64,000 nucleotides of DNA from an uncultured bacterium (GCA_905214875.1 CAJMNR010000001.1:155514-219513), one strand, 5' to 3'. Shown: positions 1 to 9,193, numbered from the stretch's first letter. Notes: generated from the sequence alone by a model not told the origin. Made by a program: numbers and translations.

Positions 1-2
1 CA

Positions 3-722
3 CAGAATACGGACTATGCTTGCAAAGATTTTAGTAAGTATGGTTTAGATAATCCTAGCTATAAGATTACAGTGAATTATTATGAAAGCACTGAGGATAG
101 CACCGCTTCAGCGACTGATGACGCCAATGAGAGTAGTGAAAATGAGACGAAGGGCGAGAAGAAAACATTTACCCTTTCCATCGGAGATAAGGATAAGTCT
201 GGTAATTATTATGTAAGAATGAGCGGCTCTGACAGCGTTTATACGATGGAAGCATCAAGTGTGAATACATTAATTGAAGTATCAGCATTTAGTGCGGTGT
301 CAAAACAGCTATTTTCTATGGAACTAGATTCGGTAAAGAAAATAACATTTAAGACAGATGCCAAGACTTATACTATGACGGTGGATGCGAAAGAAGTGGA
401 TGATTCAGAAGAAGAATCTGAAGAAGAGACATCAACTTATAATGCAACATTTGATGGAAAAGAAATGGATGACGAAACGGCGACCTCTCTTTATAGCAAG
501 CTCACAGCTGTGGAATATAAAGGCGAAGTAGAGAAAGCGAAAGAATCCGATCAGGTAGTATCTGTTGAAATTGTCTATGGAACAAAAGGTCAGAGTAAAA
601 AGACATTTACAATCTATACGATGGATTCAGAATATGACCGTGTTGAAATGGATGGGGTTTCCTACTTTACGGTAGATAAACGTACGGTAGATGAGCTTTT
701 AAGTGAATTAAAGAATATGTAA
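3..722 (+). CDS. DUF4340 domain protein, C-terminal part (5' end outside window)
   Basis: The frame is open from base 3, so the gene begins left of the window. Any start inside the window (for example GTG at 72) would be artificial. The visible reading begins with a KYGLDNPSYKITV-type segment and continues with SGNYYVRMSGSDSVYTM. That pattern, a YGLDNP strand followed by a readout strand, is typical of the beta-rich DUF4340 repeats found beside gliding-type (GldF/GldG-like) ABC transporters. Two acidic low-complexity Ser/Glu stretches separate repeat-like modules, which suggests an extracytoplasmic protein. Function is unknown. A strong terminator follows. The family assignment comes from pattern recognition only. 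Confidence 0.7.
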   Translation, partial: QNTDYACKDFSKYGLDNPSYKITVNYYESTEDSTASATDDANESSENETKGEKKTFTLSIGDKDKSGNYYVRMSGSDSVYTMEASSVNTLIEVSAFSAVSKQLFSMELDSVKKITFKTDAKTYTMTVDAKEVDDSEEESEEETSTYNATFDGKEMDDETATSLYSKLTAVEYKGEVEKAKESDQVVSVEIVYGTKGQSKKTFTIYTMDSEYDRVEMDGVSYFTVDKRTVDELLSELKNM

Positions 723-758
723 GGCTTTGGGTGAAAGTTTTACTTTATCTACAGTCTG

Positions 759-785
759 AGTGCCACTGAAAAGTGGCACTTTTTT
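759..785 (+). terminator. Rho-independent terminator after the DUF4340 gene
   Basis: A 9-bp perfect stem (AGTGCCACT / AGTGGCACT) closes a GAAA loop and is followed by a T-tract. Confidence 0.9.
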
Positions 786-1052
786 CATTCAAAAGAAAGT
801 TCACTGTGAAAGATATAAATAAAAGTCAAATTTTCAATAATTATGCAAGAATGTATATTTTTACAACTATAACATATACTTTCACTAATATTTTCTTTTT
901 TAGTGAAAGTAGAAAGCGTTAATGTTACAATGAGTTTTATCATAGTTTTAATTTGAAAGAGTCAATTGGACAACATATTACCCATCTAAGCACAATATAA
1001 TAGGATAAGTAGTTAGATGGATATGAAAAAATTGTACAAATAGGTGGTTTAT
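786..1052 (+). promoter_or_regulatory. Upstream region of the SpoIID-like gene, with two inverted repeats
   Basis: This AT-rich gap holds a perfect 11-bp inverted repeat (ACTTTCACTAA at 879-889, TTAGTGAAAGT at 900-910). A second one (CCATCTAA at 982-989, TTAGATGG at 1013-1020) brackets a TATAAT at 996-1001. No good sigma-A -35 box lies 16-18 nt upstream of that TATAAT, so an alternative sigma factor or an activator is possible. An AGGTGG ribosome binding site ends 5 nt before the ATG at 1053. Confidence 0.45.
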
Positions 1053-3476
1053 ATGATAAGCAATAAAGTTAAGATTTCATTAATTGCGATATGTGTAGTA
1101 TTAGTTGTCTCCGTATTTGTTGTAAATGTTACGGAGCGAGTAAGTGAAAATAAAGATTCCGTGTTAGATTCTGTTGTGAAGCATACCGATGAAACGGGAA
1201 TAACCAGATCATATTTCGCAAAGATGGTATCATTGCTGCAGTTTTCGAAGGACGAGCTGCGCTTGTTGGATGATACAATGAAATATGAAGATGTAAATAA
1301 GGAAGAATGGTTCTACGATTATGTGAATGGCCTTCAGTCTATGAATGTATGCGATATACTTACAGAAAGCAGTACTTCGTTTCAGCCGCAAAAGAAAATT
1401 ACGTATGGCGAGTTTCAACAAATCGTTGTAAAGCTTGCGGAACATATTGATGCCGACAAGATTAAAAAAGGGATTCCTGATTTATGGAAGGAAGACGCAG
1501 AAAAGGAAATCGAGTGGGATATATTTATAACAGCATACAACTATTTAATGAACAATGTTTATGGAAAAGAAGAGGACAGTTCATTAAAGGACAGCATGAA
1601 GACAAAAGAGTTATATGTGATCGGTACAAAAAAGAATATCGAGGCATTAGGTGATTTTGAAACAGTGACGGATCAGGGAAAGTATACATGTGATGGATTG
1701 GATATGAATCCATATCTTGATATTGTACTTAAGGTATTTGTAAAAGATAATGAAATCCTTTATGTAAAAGAAACAATTAGCAAAGAAATTACCCTTTCCA
1801 ATGTTTATATTACGGGGCAGGAAAATGAGAACTTAAAGGTTTATGTCAGCGGAGTGGAACGCGAGTTCCAGATGAAAAATGAGATTAAAGAAGACGTTAC
1901 AAAGAAAGTAGCAGATGTAACGCTTAGTGATAAGAAAGTAAAGTGTATCAGCTTGAAGCCAGAAACGATTACGGCAAAAGTATTAGTCGCAAAAGATGAT
2001 TATATTGAGCTTGAAAATTACGGTAAGATTCCACTGGATAAGAATTTTAGAGTGTATAAAGTATACGACAAGATGGACATGGAGATGACCAATGCAATCT
2101 TAGTCGGATATGAAAATACCGATTTTGTTATATGTGATGGAAAGATTTGCGCAGCACTAATCACGAAGAAGGTTAAGGCGCAGAATATACGTGTCTTATT
2201 GAACACGACCAATTATCAGAGTTTGTACCATAGCAAGGTAACGGTGACTTCAGACAGCAAGTTTACAATGACCTATGGAAAGAAAAAGAAAACATTTAAG
2301 GCAGGAAAAGAAGTAACCATTACAAAGAACAGTGAGTATTTGAACTCCGGAAGACTTCGTATCGAAACCTCTGATAAAAGCGGAAAAATCAAGATCTTGA
2401 CCATTGAGCGTGGGCAAGGAAATCCAAGCTATCGTGGTAAGATTGAAGTAGAGTGTACGGATTCTGGCTTAACCATTGTAAATGAATTGCCATTGGAAGA
2501 ATATCTGTATGCAGTTATTCCAAGTGAAATGCCTACGACATATGGATTGGAGGCACTGAAAGTACAGGCAATCTGTGCACGAAGCTATGCTTATAATCAT
2601 TTAGTAGCAAATTCATGCAGCAAGTATGGTGCCCATGTAGATGATAGTACGATGTATCAGGTATATAACAACCATGAGGAAGATGAACTTTCGGTTCAAG
2701 CAGTAAAAGATACGTATGGACAGGTGCTTCAGTATAATAATGCAGTAATATTTGCATATTATTTTTCAACTTCTTGCGGTACAACAGCGGATATCAGCAG
2801 CGTTTGGCTTGGAAGTGAGAAGGTGGAATACTTGCAAGGAAAGTTCCAAGGAAATGATAAGTCAGCCGAGCAGGATTACTCAGATGAGAAGAAGTTCTAC
2901 TCGTTTATCAAGTCTTATAAGACAAATGGTTACGAAAAAGATTATCCATGGTATCGTTGGAATGTGACCATTGATTTCTCTGATTTAAAGAGGATGGTCG
3001 ACCGCAGACTTTTAGGATTGTATCATAATAATCCATCTTACGTCCTTACTAAGGATACCGATGGAGTATATAAGAAGATTTCGATTAACACAGTTGGTGA
3101 AATCAAAGATATTAATGTAAGTAAACGTGATAAGAGTGGATTAGCAGTTGAACTGATCATTAAGGGTAGCAAGAATACGGTAAAGATTAAGTCAGAATCC
3201 TATATCCGTCAGCTCTTAGGTCCAACTTATAGTACCGTTTATCGTCAGGATAAGAGTGAGGTTGACTGCTTGACGCTTCTACCAAGTGCATTTGTGGTAT
3301 TTGATAAGGTGAAAGACGGCAATAAGATCACAGGAGTGAAAATCTCAGGTGGTGGATATGGTCATGGTGTTGGAATGAGCCAAAATGGTGTAAAGGCACT
3401 TGTGGACCTAGGAAAGAATTATGTAGATATTTTAAAATACTATTATACAGGAATCGAAATAGGACGAATTTATTAA
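1053..3476 (+). CDS. SpoIID/LytB domain protein with SLH-like N-terminal region
   Basis: The product is an 807-residue membrane-anchored protein. Residues about 5-27 form an N-terminal hydrophobic helix. Residues about 80-135 resemble an SLH module (KEEWFYDYVNGL, FQPQKKITYGEF). A SpoIID/LytB domain fills about residue 460 to the end, with LEEYLYAVIPSEMP, LKVQAICARSYA and the C-terminal GGGYGHGVGMSQNG motif. SpoIID-family proteins are lytic transglycosylases acting on peptidoglycan during spore engulfment; LytB-type members modulate autolysins. At more than 800 residues it is much longer than classical SpoIID (about 340), so it is probably a vegetative or surface paralogue rather than spoIID itself. 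I prefer ATG 1053 over GTG 1044 because AGGTGG lies just upstream of 1053. Confidence 0.85.
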   Translation: MISNKVKISLIAICVVLVVSVFVVNVTERVSENKDSVLDSVVKHTDETGITRSYFAKMVSLLQFSKDELRLLDDTMKYEDVNKEEWFYDYVNGLQSMNVCDILTESSTSFQPQKKITYGEFQQIVVKLAEHIDADKIKKGIPDLWKEDAEKEIEWDIFITAYNYLMNNVYGKEEDSSLKDSMKTKELYVIGTKKNIEALGDFETVTDQGKYTCDGLDMNPYLDIVLKVFVKDNEILYVKETISKEITLSNVYITGQENENLKVYVSGVEREFQMKNEIKEDVTKKVADVTLSDKKVKCISLKPETITAKVLVAKDDYIELENYGKIPLDKNFRVYKVYDKMDMEMTNAILVGYENTDFVICDGKICAALITKKVKAQNIRVLLNTTNYQSLYHSKVTVTSDSKFTMTYGKKKKTFKAGKEVTITKNSEYLNSGRLRIETSDKSGKIKILTIERGQGNPSYRGKIEVECTDSGLTIVNELPLEEYLYAVIPSEMPTTYGLEALKVQAICARSYAYNHLVANSCSKYGAHVDDSTMYQVYNNHEEDELSVQAVKDTYGQVLQYNNAVIFAYYFSTSCGTTADISSVWLGSEKVEYLQGKFQGNDKSAEQDYSDEKKFYSFIKSYKTNGYEKDYPWYRWNVTIDFSDLKRMVDRRLLGLYHNNPSYVLTKDTDGVYKKISINTVGEIKDINVSKRDKSGLAVELIIKGSKNTVKIKSESYIRQLLGPTYSTVYRQDKSEVDCLTLLPSAFVVFDKVKDGNKITGVKISGGGYGHGVGMSQNGVKALVDLGKNYVDILKYYYTGIEIGRIY

Positions 3477-3477
3477 T

Positions 3478-3535
3478 AAAAAGACGTACCAAAGTATTTG
3501 CAAAAGCAAAAGCAAAAGCAATGGTACGTCTTTTT
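3478..3535. terminator. Bidirectional terminator between the SpoIID-like and YihY genes
   Basis: A 14-bp stem (AAAAAGACGTACCA / TGGTACGTCTTTTT) is flanked by A and T tracts, so it can serve both convergent genes. The loop is unusually long and is built from tandem GCAAAA hexamers. Confidence 0.85.
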
Positions 3536-4382
3536 AATCTTCTTCTTTTTCATGAAATAGATGAACATCTTTGTCTTGGAGATATACATTAATTTCTGCT
3601 CCAACAAATAAGATGTACATACAAAAATAGACCCATAACATAAGGAATACAATAGCAGTAAGACTTCCGTAAGTGGAAGAGAAGCCTGCCATATTATCGA
3701 TATAATAAGAATACCCGAAGGAAAATACAAGCCAGCCAGCAGCAGCAATAATTGCGCCAGGAAGTTCATGTAAGATTCGAGTCTTCCTATTTGGAATAAA
3801 GATGAACATGAGCAGGAAAAATAACGTCAAAATGGTGAGTGCTGTAATTGCACGGGCACTGATGATGACAAGAGCGATATCTGCAAGTTCCGGATAATAA
3901 TTAATAAACCATTGATAAATCTGATTGCCAAATACTAAAATTACTAACGTAATAATGATTAAAATAGTAAATACAAGTGTATAAAGTGCAGAAATAAGGC
4001 GAAGCTTAAAATAGTTCCTTGTTTCTTTGATTCGATAAACGGAATTAAGGCCGCGGACTAACCCAAGAAAACCCTTGGAGGCAGACCAAAGCGCTGTAAT
4101 TGCAGTTACTGAAGTAATTGCACGGGTTCCTTTTTCATAAACTTCACTAATGATTAGGATCACTGTGGAATTTATAGCTTTTGGCATAAAGGTATTGAAG
4201 ATACGCATTATCATACTCTCCGTTAATGGAAGGTATTGTATCAGGGTCAATAAAAACATAATAAAAGGGAAAAAGGATAAAATTAAAAAGAATGCCGCTT
4301 GTGCCGAGAAGACAGAGACAAAGGCTTTATTCATTTGATCCATAATCTCTTTTATTATAAGATAAACTCGTTTTATGCTCAT
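3534..4382 (-). CDS. YihY/BrkB family inner-membrane protein
   Basis: The 282-residue polytopic membrane protein belongs to the YihY/BrkB family (once mislabelled ribonuclease BN). Family marks are the N-terminal FSAQAAFFLILSFFPF segment, an ITALWSASKGFLGLVRGLN block and the C-terminal GSLTAIVFLMLWVYFCMYIL helix followed by GAEIN. Six hydrophobic segments are apparent. The biochemical role of the family is not established; transport has been suggested. I chose the ATG at 4382 because GGAGGTT sits 6 nt upstream; the frame stays open to 4451 but with no Shine-Dalgarno site. The tail is acidic (HEKEED). Confidence 0.9.
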   Translation of the reverse strand: MSIKRVYLIIKEIMDQMNKAFVSVFSAQAAFFLILSFFPFIMFLLTLIQYLPLTESMIMRIFNTFMPKAINSTVILIISEVYEKGTRAITSVTAITALWSASKGFLGLVRGLNSVYRIKETRNYFKLRLISALYTLVFTILIIITLVILVFGNQIYQWFINYYPELADIALVIISARAITALTILTLFFLLMFIFIPNRKTRILHELPGAIIAAAGWLVFSFGYSYYIDNMAGFSSTYGSLTAIVFLMLWVYFCMYILFVGAEINVYLQDKDVHLFHEKEED

Positions 4383-4521
4383 AGGTAACCTCCAGTGATA
4401 AAACGGAAAAATTACGAAAATATAGTAAATTATATGATTCAAATTTCGCAAGTATTATTTTTATCATTATTATGTATCAATTGCAAGCATTTTACTTAAA
4501 TAAAAAAAAACATTGGTTATC

Positions 4522-4549
4522 TTGACACATTTTCAAATTGTGTTAAAAT
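4522..4549 (+). promoter_or_regulatory. Sigma-A promoter of the pheST T-box transcript
   Basis: TTGACA at 4522-4527 and TAAAAT at 4544-4549 are spaced 16 nt, with a TG extended -10 element. The T-box leader begins a few bases downstream. Confidence 0.8.
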
Positions 4550-4565
4550 TGATAGTAATATAGTA

Positions 4566-4848
4566 AAAAAAGCGAAGAAAGTGAGTATATCAGGCGGTTT
4601 GCAGGGCTTGATATAGGGATTATTAATTTCTTTCAGAGAGAAGGAGTCATCGGCTGTAAGCTCCTTTAAGTTCAGTTAATAATTTATTTTCCCACTGGAG
4701 CTGCATATCTGAAGAAGATTTGGTAGGATATGACGTTGGTGCACGTTACGCATATACTAAGAGCCTATTGTATTTGTTAATAGGAATTAGGGTGGTACCG
4801 CGGGTATATTATAACCGTCCCTTTATTGTCAGGGGCGTTTTTTTTATG
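4566..4848 (+). ncRNA. T-box leader (phenylalanine) upstream of pheS
   Basis: The universal T-box sequence AGGGTGGTACCGCGG lies at 4789-4803. It is preceded by the stem III hairpin (CCTATT / AATAGG, about 4764-4785). A terminator follows, with stem CGTCCCT / AGGGGCG at about 4816-4837 and a run of eight Ts. The apical stem I signature CGGCTGTAAGCTCC is near 4653. The 3' side of stem I carries UUC triplets (near 4668 and 4690) that fit a Phe specifier; which one is the specifier was not decided. Uncharged tRNA-Phe should stabilise the antiterminator and turn on pheST. Confidence 0.95.
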
Positions 4849-4923
4849 CCTAAAACAGTCGCTTTTAGGATAGAAAAGGCCTTGACGAAATAGATTATAA
4901 TCCAAATTCGAAAGGAGATTCCC

Positions 4924-5943
4924 ATGAAAGAAAAGTTACAGAAAATCATGGATGATGCGTTATCTCAAATTAATGCATCAGAACAAATGGATAAGTTAAA
5001 CGAAATTAAGGTATCTTTCTTAGGTAAAAAAGGAGAATTAACTTCTGTCCTTAAATCTATGAAAGATGTTGCACCAGAAGACCGTCCAATGGTAGGACAG
5101 TTAGTAAATGATGCAAGAAATGCAATCGAAGCGAAAATCGATGAAAAGAAAGCGAAATTTGAAAAAGCAATTTTAGAAGCACGTCTTCAAAATGAAACAA
5201 TTGACGTTACATTACCAGCGAAAAAACCAATGGTAGGACATCGTCATCCAAATACAACAGTTTTAGAAGAAGTTGAAAAAATCTTCGTTGGTATGGGATA
5301 TGAAGTAGTAGAAGGTCCAGAAGTAGAATACGACTACTACAACTTCGAAGCTCTTAACATTCCAGCAAACCATCCAGCAAAAGATGAACAGGATACATTC
5401 TATGTAAACTCTAACATCTTATTACGTACACAAACATCTGGTGTTCAGGTTCATGAAATGGAAAAAGGAAAGCTTCCTATCCGTATGATCGCTCCAGGTA
5501 GAGTATTTAGATCTGATGAAGTAGATGCGACTCATAGCCCATCTTTCCACCAAATCGAAGGTTTAGTAATCGATAAGAACATTACATTTGCAGATTTAAA
5601 AGGAACATTACAAGAGTTTGCTGCTGAATTATTCGGACCAGAAACAAAAGTTAAATTCCGTCCTCATCATTTCCAATTCACAGAGCCAAGTGCTGAAGTT
5701 GACGTTAGCTGCTTCAAATGTGGTGGTAAGGGATGCCGTTTCTGTAAAGGCGAAGGATGGATTGAAATCCTTGGCTGTGGTATGGTTCATCCAAACGTTC
5801 TTAGAATGTCTGGTATCGATCCAGAAGAATACTCAGGATTTGCATTTGGTGTAGGTCTTGAACGTATCGCTTTATTAAAATACGAAATCGACGACATGAG
5901 ATTATTATACGAAAACGATTACCGTTTCTTAAAACAATTCTAG
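4924..5943 (+). CDS. pheS: Phenylalanine--tRNA ligase alpha subunit
   Basis: This is the catalytic alpha subunit (339 residues, normal length) of the alpha2-beta2 enzyme that charges tRNA-Phe in the cytoplasm. An N-terminal coiled-coil tRNA-binding arm (about 1-85) precedes the class II core. Motif 2 is FRSDEVDATHSPSFHQIEG and motif 3 is GFAFGVGLERIALLKYEIDD. A CFKCGG/CRFCKG cysteine pair lies between them. AAAGGAG is 7 nt before the ATG. Codon use is strongly biased to preferred codons, as expected for a highly expressed gene. It is transcribed from the T-box leader with pheT 157 bp downstream. Confidence 0.97.
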   Translation: MKEKLQKIMDDALSQINASEQMDKLNEIKVSFLGKKGELTSVLKSMKDVAPEDRPMVGQLVNDARNAIEAKIDEKKAKFEKAILEARLQNETIDVTLPAKKPMVGHRHPNTTVLEEVEKIFVGMGYEVVEGPEVEYDYYNFEALNIPANHPAKDEQDTFYVNSNILLRTQTSGVQVHEMEKGKLPIRMIAPGRVFRSDEVDATHSPSFHQIEGLVIDKNITFADLKGTLQEFAAELFGPETKVKFRPHHFQFTEPSAEVDVSCFKCGGKGCRFCKGEGWIEILGCGMVHPNVLRMSGIDPEEYSGFAFGVGLERIALLKYEIDDMRLLYENDYRFLKQF

Positions 5944-6100
5944 GGTGGCTTTTCCACGCAAAAGGGCTTTAAGGATTGCAGGATGAAAAACCGTGGAGTT
6001 TGTAAAGAATGAAAAGACACGGGGAAGTTGTCGAGCAAGATCAAATTATTCAAAATATAATTAACGAAAATATAGATAAATAAATTTGGAGGTAATAGGC
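5944..6100 (+). other. Long pheS-pheT intercistronic spacer
   Basis: There are 157 bp between pheS and pheT, whereas pheST spacers are usually only a few bases. It contains an imperfect hairpin (TTTTCCACG near 5948-5957 with CGTGGA near 5991-5996) but no T-tract. No open frame of note and no clear promoter were seen. A GGAGG site at 6088-6092 serves pheT. Confidence 0.5.
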
Positions 6101-8536
6101 ATGAATACACCTTTATCATGGATTAGAGCGTATGTTCCGGATCTTGACGTGACAGATCAGGAGTATATGGATGGAATGACATTATCAGGTTCCAAAGTTG
6201 AAACAATTGAAAACTTAGGGGAAAACCTTGATAAGATCGTTGTTGGTAGAATTAATAAGATTGAAAGACATCCAGATGCGGATAAATTAGTTGTTTGTCA
6301 GGTACAAATCTCAGAAGATGGAGAAGAAGTACAAATCGTAACAGGAGCTAGCAATGTATTAGAGGGACAATTAGTTCCTGTAGTACTTGATGGTGGACGT
6401 GTTGCTACAAACCACGATGGAGAAAAAGTTCCAGGTGGCGTTAAAATTAAAAAAGGTAAATTAAGAGGGGTTCCTTCTTTCGGTATGATGTGTTCTATCG
6501 TTGAGCTTGGTTCCAGCAAAGACTTCTATCCAGATGCAGTAGATGGAATCTATATCCTTAGCGATAACCCAGCATATAAAGATGCTAAAATCGGTTCTGA
6601 TGCAGCAGAAGTACTTGGACTTAGAGACACAGTAGTAGAATACGAAATCACATCTAACCGTGTAGATTGTTTCGGTGTATTAGGTATCGCAAGAGAAGCG
6701 GCAGCAACATTTAGAAAAAGCTTTGTTCCTCCAGTGATCACAGTGACTGAAAACAATGAAAAAGCAAGCGATTACATCAGCGTTGATGTATTAGCAAATG
6801 ACCTTTGCAGCCGTTACATCGCAAGAGTTGTAAAGAACATTAAGATCGGACCATCTCCAGAATGGATGCAAAGAAGATTAGCAAACGCAGGAATTCGTCC
6901 AATCAACAATTTAGTAGATATCACAAACTATGTTATGGAAGAATTAGGCCAACCAATGCATGCCTATGATTTAGATACTGTAGCAGGTAAGAAGATCATC
7001 GTTCGTCGTGCAAATGATGGAGAAAAATTCACAACACTTGACGGACAGGAAAGAGATGTAGATTCTTCCATGTTAATGATCTGTGACGAACAAAAAGCAA
7101 TCGGTATTGCAGGTATCATGGGTGGAGAAAACTCCATGATCACAGATGATGTAAAGACTGTATTATTTGAAGCAGCTTGTTTCGATGGAACAAACATCCG
7201 TCATACAGGTAAGAAACTTGGTATGAGAACAGATGCACAAGCAAAATTCGAAAAAGACCTTGATCCAAATACTGCAGAGCAAGCAATCAACAGAGCTTGC
7301 CAATTAATCGTAGAATTAGGCGTAGGTGAAGTAGTTGGTGGTATGGTAGACGTATATCCAGAAAAACGTGGACCAAAATACATCGACTTTACTCCAGACA
7401 AAATCAATCAATTATTAGGAACTGATATTGATGCAGAAACAATGATTTCTTACTTCAAGATGATCGACCTTGAATATGATGAAGCAAAGAAACAAGTAAT
7501 CGTACCATCATGGAGACAAGATCTTGAATGTATGGCTGATCTTGCAGAAGAAGTAGCTCGTTTCTACGGATACGACAAGATTCCAGTAAGCCTTCCAACA
7601 GGTCAGGCAACTGCAGGTAAGATTTCATTCAAATTAAGAATTGAAAACATCGCTCGTGATGTTGCAGAACAATTTGGTTTCAATGAAAGTATGAATTACT
7701 CCTTTGAAAGTCCAAAGGTATTTGATAAGTTATTAATCGATCAGGATGACAAGTTAAGAGAGACAGTAACGATCATGAACCCACTTGGTGAAGATTACTC
7801 TATTATGAGAACATTACCTCTTAACGGAATGCTTTCTTCCTTATCTACAAACTTCAATCACCGTAATAAAAACGTTCGCTTATACGAAATTGCCAATATC
7901 TATATTCCAAAGGCACTTCCACTTACAGAATTACCAGATGAAAGAACACAATTCTCATTAGGAATGTATGGAGAAGGTGATTTCTTCACAATGAAAGGTG
8001 TTGTAGAAGAATTCCTTGAAAAATGCGGACTTAAGAAGTTAGTAACGTATAATCCAAAGGCTGGAAAGAACTTCTTACACCCAGGCCGTCAGGCGGAAAT
8101 CATCTATGATGGTGTTGTAATTGGTTACCTTGGAGAAATCCATCCAACAGTACAACAAAACTATGCAATTAAAGAACGTGTCAATGTTGCAGTAATCGAT
8201 ATGCCAGAAGTAGTAAGCCGTGCAACATTTGATGTAAAATACGAAGGCGTAGCAAAATTCCCTACAGTTACTCGTGACATCAGTTTAATGATGAAGAAAG
8301 AGGTTATGGTTGGGGAAATCGAAGCTGTAATTCGTAAAAACGGTGGAAATCTTCTTGAAAGCTATCATTTATTTGATGTATATGAAGGAAGCCAAATTGC
8401 AGAAGGTTATAAATCAGTGGCATATTCTATCAGCTTCAAAGCAAAAGATAGAACACTTGAAGATAAAGATGTAACTCCGATTATGGAAAAAATCATAAAA
8501 TCATTAGAAGAAATGGGAATCGAACAACGTAAATAA
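6101..8536 (+). CDS. pheT: Phenylalanine--tRNA ligase beta subunit
   Basis: The beta subunit (811 residues, normal length) pairs with PheS. Domains in order: an EMAP/OB-fold tRNA-binding domain at about 40-150 (RHPDADKLVVCQV), the B3/4 editing domain, the B5 domain, a catalytic-like core, and a C-terminal anticodon-binding FDX-ACB domain starting around VKYEGVAKFPTVTRDISLMM. The true start is the ATG at 6101 with GGAGG 8 nt upstream; an upstream in-frame TTG at 6086 overlaps the ribosome binding site. A terminator follows the stop, so pheST forms a two-gene unit. Confidence 0.97.
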   Translation: MNTPLSWIRAYVPDLDVTDQEYMDGMTLSGSKVETIENLGENLDKIVVGRINKIERHPDADKLVVCQVQISEDGEEVQIVTGASNVLEGQLVPVVLDGGRVATNHDGEKVPGGVKIKKGKLRGVPSFGMMCSIVELGSSKDFYPDAVDGIYILSDNPAYKDAKIGSDAAEVLGLRDTVVEYEITSNRVDCFGVLGIAREAAATFRKSFVPPVITVTENNEKASDYISVDVLANDLCSRYIARVVKNIKIGPSPEWMQRRLANAGIRPINNLVDITNYVMEELGQPMHAYDLDTVAGKKIIVRRANDGEKFTTLDGQERDVDSSMLMICDEQKAIGIAGIMGGENSMITDDVKTVLFEAACFDGTNIRHTGKKLGMRTDAQAKFEKDLDPNTAEQAINRACQLIVELGVGEVVGGMVDVYPEKRGPKYIDFTPDKINQLLGTDIDAETMISYFKMIDLEYDEAKKQVIVPSWRQDLECMADLAEEVARFYGYDKIPVSLPTGQATAGKISFKLRIENIARDVAEQFGFNESMNYSFESPKVFDKLLIDQDDKLRETVTIMNPLGEDYSIMRTLPLNGMLSSLSTNFNHRNKNVRLYEIANIYIPKALPLTELPDERTQFSLGMYGEGDFFTMKGVVEEFLEKCGLKKLVTYNPKAGKNFLHPGRQAEIIYDGVVIGYLGEIHPTVQQNYAIKERVNVAVIDMPEVVSRATFDVKYEGVAKFPTVTRDISLMMKKEVMVGEIEAVIRKNGGNLLESYHLFDVYEGSQIAEGYKSVAYSISFKAKDRTLEDKDVTPIMEKIIKSLEEMGIEQRK

Positions 8537-8568
8537 GTCATTCCTAAACTCTAAATGATATGAAAAAT

Positions 8569-8612
8569 AAGGGAAATGTACCAGTGAACTTTTGCTAGTG
8601 CATTTCCCTTTT
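8569..8612 (+). terminator. Terminator after pheT
   Basis: A 10-bp stem, AAGGGAAATG (8569-8578) with CATTTCCCTT (8601-8610), is followed by Ts. Confidence 0.8.
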
Positions 8613-8616
8613 ATAG

Positions 8617-8644
8617 TTGAATTACCTGTGATTTGTGGTAAGAT
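8617..8644 (+). promoter_or_regulatory. Promoter of the VanZ-DUF6142-RR-HK unit
   Basis: TTGAAT at 8617-8622 and TAAGAT at 8639-8644 are spaced 16 nt, with TGG immediately before the -10 box. Confidence 0.6.
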
Positions 8645-8683
8645 AAAGACAAAGTGCGCATATAAATATTGGAGTGAAAATTA

Positions 8684-9187
8684 TTGAGTAATAAGAAAAG
8701 ACAACATACAACAAATATTTTGCGGTTTTTCTTTGTGATTTATATGGGTGTATTGTTTTATTTTATGTTTTTTAGTGAACGATATGGTCGTACAATTACG
8801 AGCGACACATATCGATATAATTTAGAATTATTTCTCGAGATTAAGAGATTTATAAAGTATAGAGATATCGTTGGTGTAGAAAGCTTTGTGGTGAACATAT
8901 TAGGCAATGTACTAGTGTTTGTTCCATTTGGGTTCTTAGTGCCAGTGATACGAAAGAGAAGGATGAATAAGCAGTCAAGCGGATTTTTTCATAGGACAAT
9001 CCGTACGTTTTGGTTACTAATCTGTGTAACGGTTTTCAGCTTTGAATTATCCTTATTTATCGAAACGACACAGCTGATTACTAAAATAGGCTGTTTTGAT
9101 GTAGACGACTTGTTTATGAATACGGTTGGAGGCTTATTAGGAGGAATACTGTATGTCATAGGACGAAAACTTATGAAAAGGAGATGA
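8684..9187 (+). CDS. VanZ-like family membrane protein
   Basis: A 167-residue membrane protein with four to five hydrophobic segments. It has the VanZ-family core: NILGNVLVFVPFGFLVPVI in the middle and FELSLFIETTQLITKIG followed by CFDVDDLFMNTVGGLLGG near the end. VanZ of Enterococcus gives low-level teicoplanin resistance by an unclear mechanism, and most homologues have no assigned function. The start is a TTG at 8684 preceded by GGAG; the next in-frame ATG falls inside the first transmembrane helix. The next gene begins 6 bp after the stop, so it is co-transcribed with the DUF6142 protein and probably with the VanRS-like system. Confidence 0.85.
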   Translation: MSNKKRQHTTNILRFFFVIYMGVLFYFMFFSERYGRTITSDTYRYNLELFLEIKRFIKYRDIVGVESFVVNILGNVLVFVPFGFLVPVIRKRRMNKQSSGFFHRTIRTFWLLICVTVFSFELSLFIETTQLITKIGCFDVDDLFMNTVGGLLGGILYVIGRKLMKRR

Positions 9188-9193
9188 TAGACA

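Noticed and set aside
3473..3769. 98-codon minus-strand frame overlapping the YihY gene end
   Set aside because: Out of frame with the conserved YihY protein and running through the terminator.
4882..4901. TTGACG and TATAAT just upstream of pheS as an internal promoter
   Set aside because: The spacing is only 8 nt, so it cannot be a sigma-A promoter.
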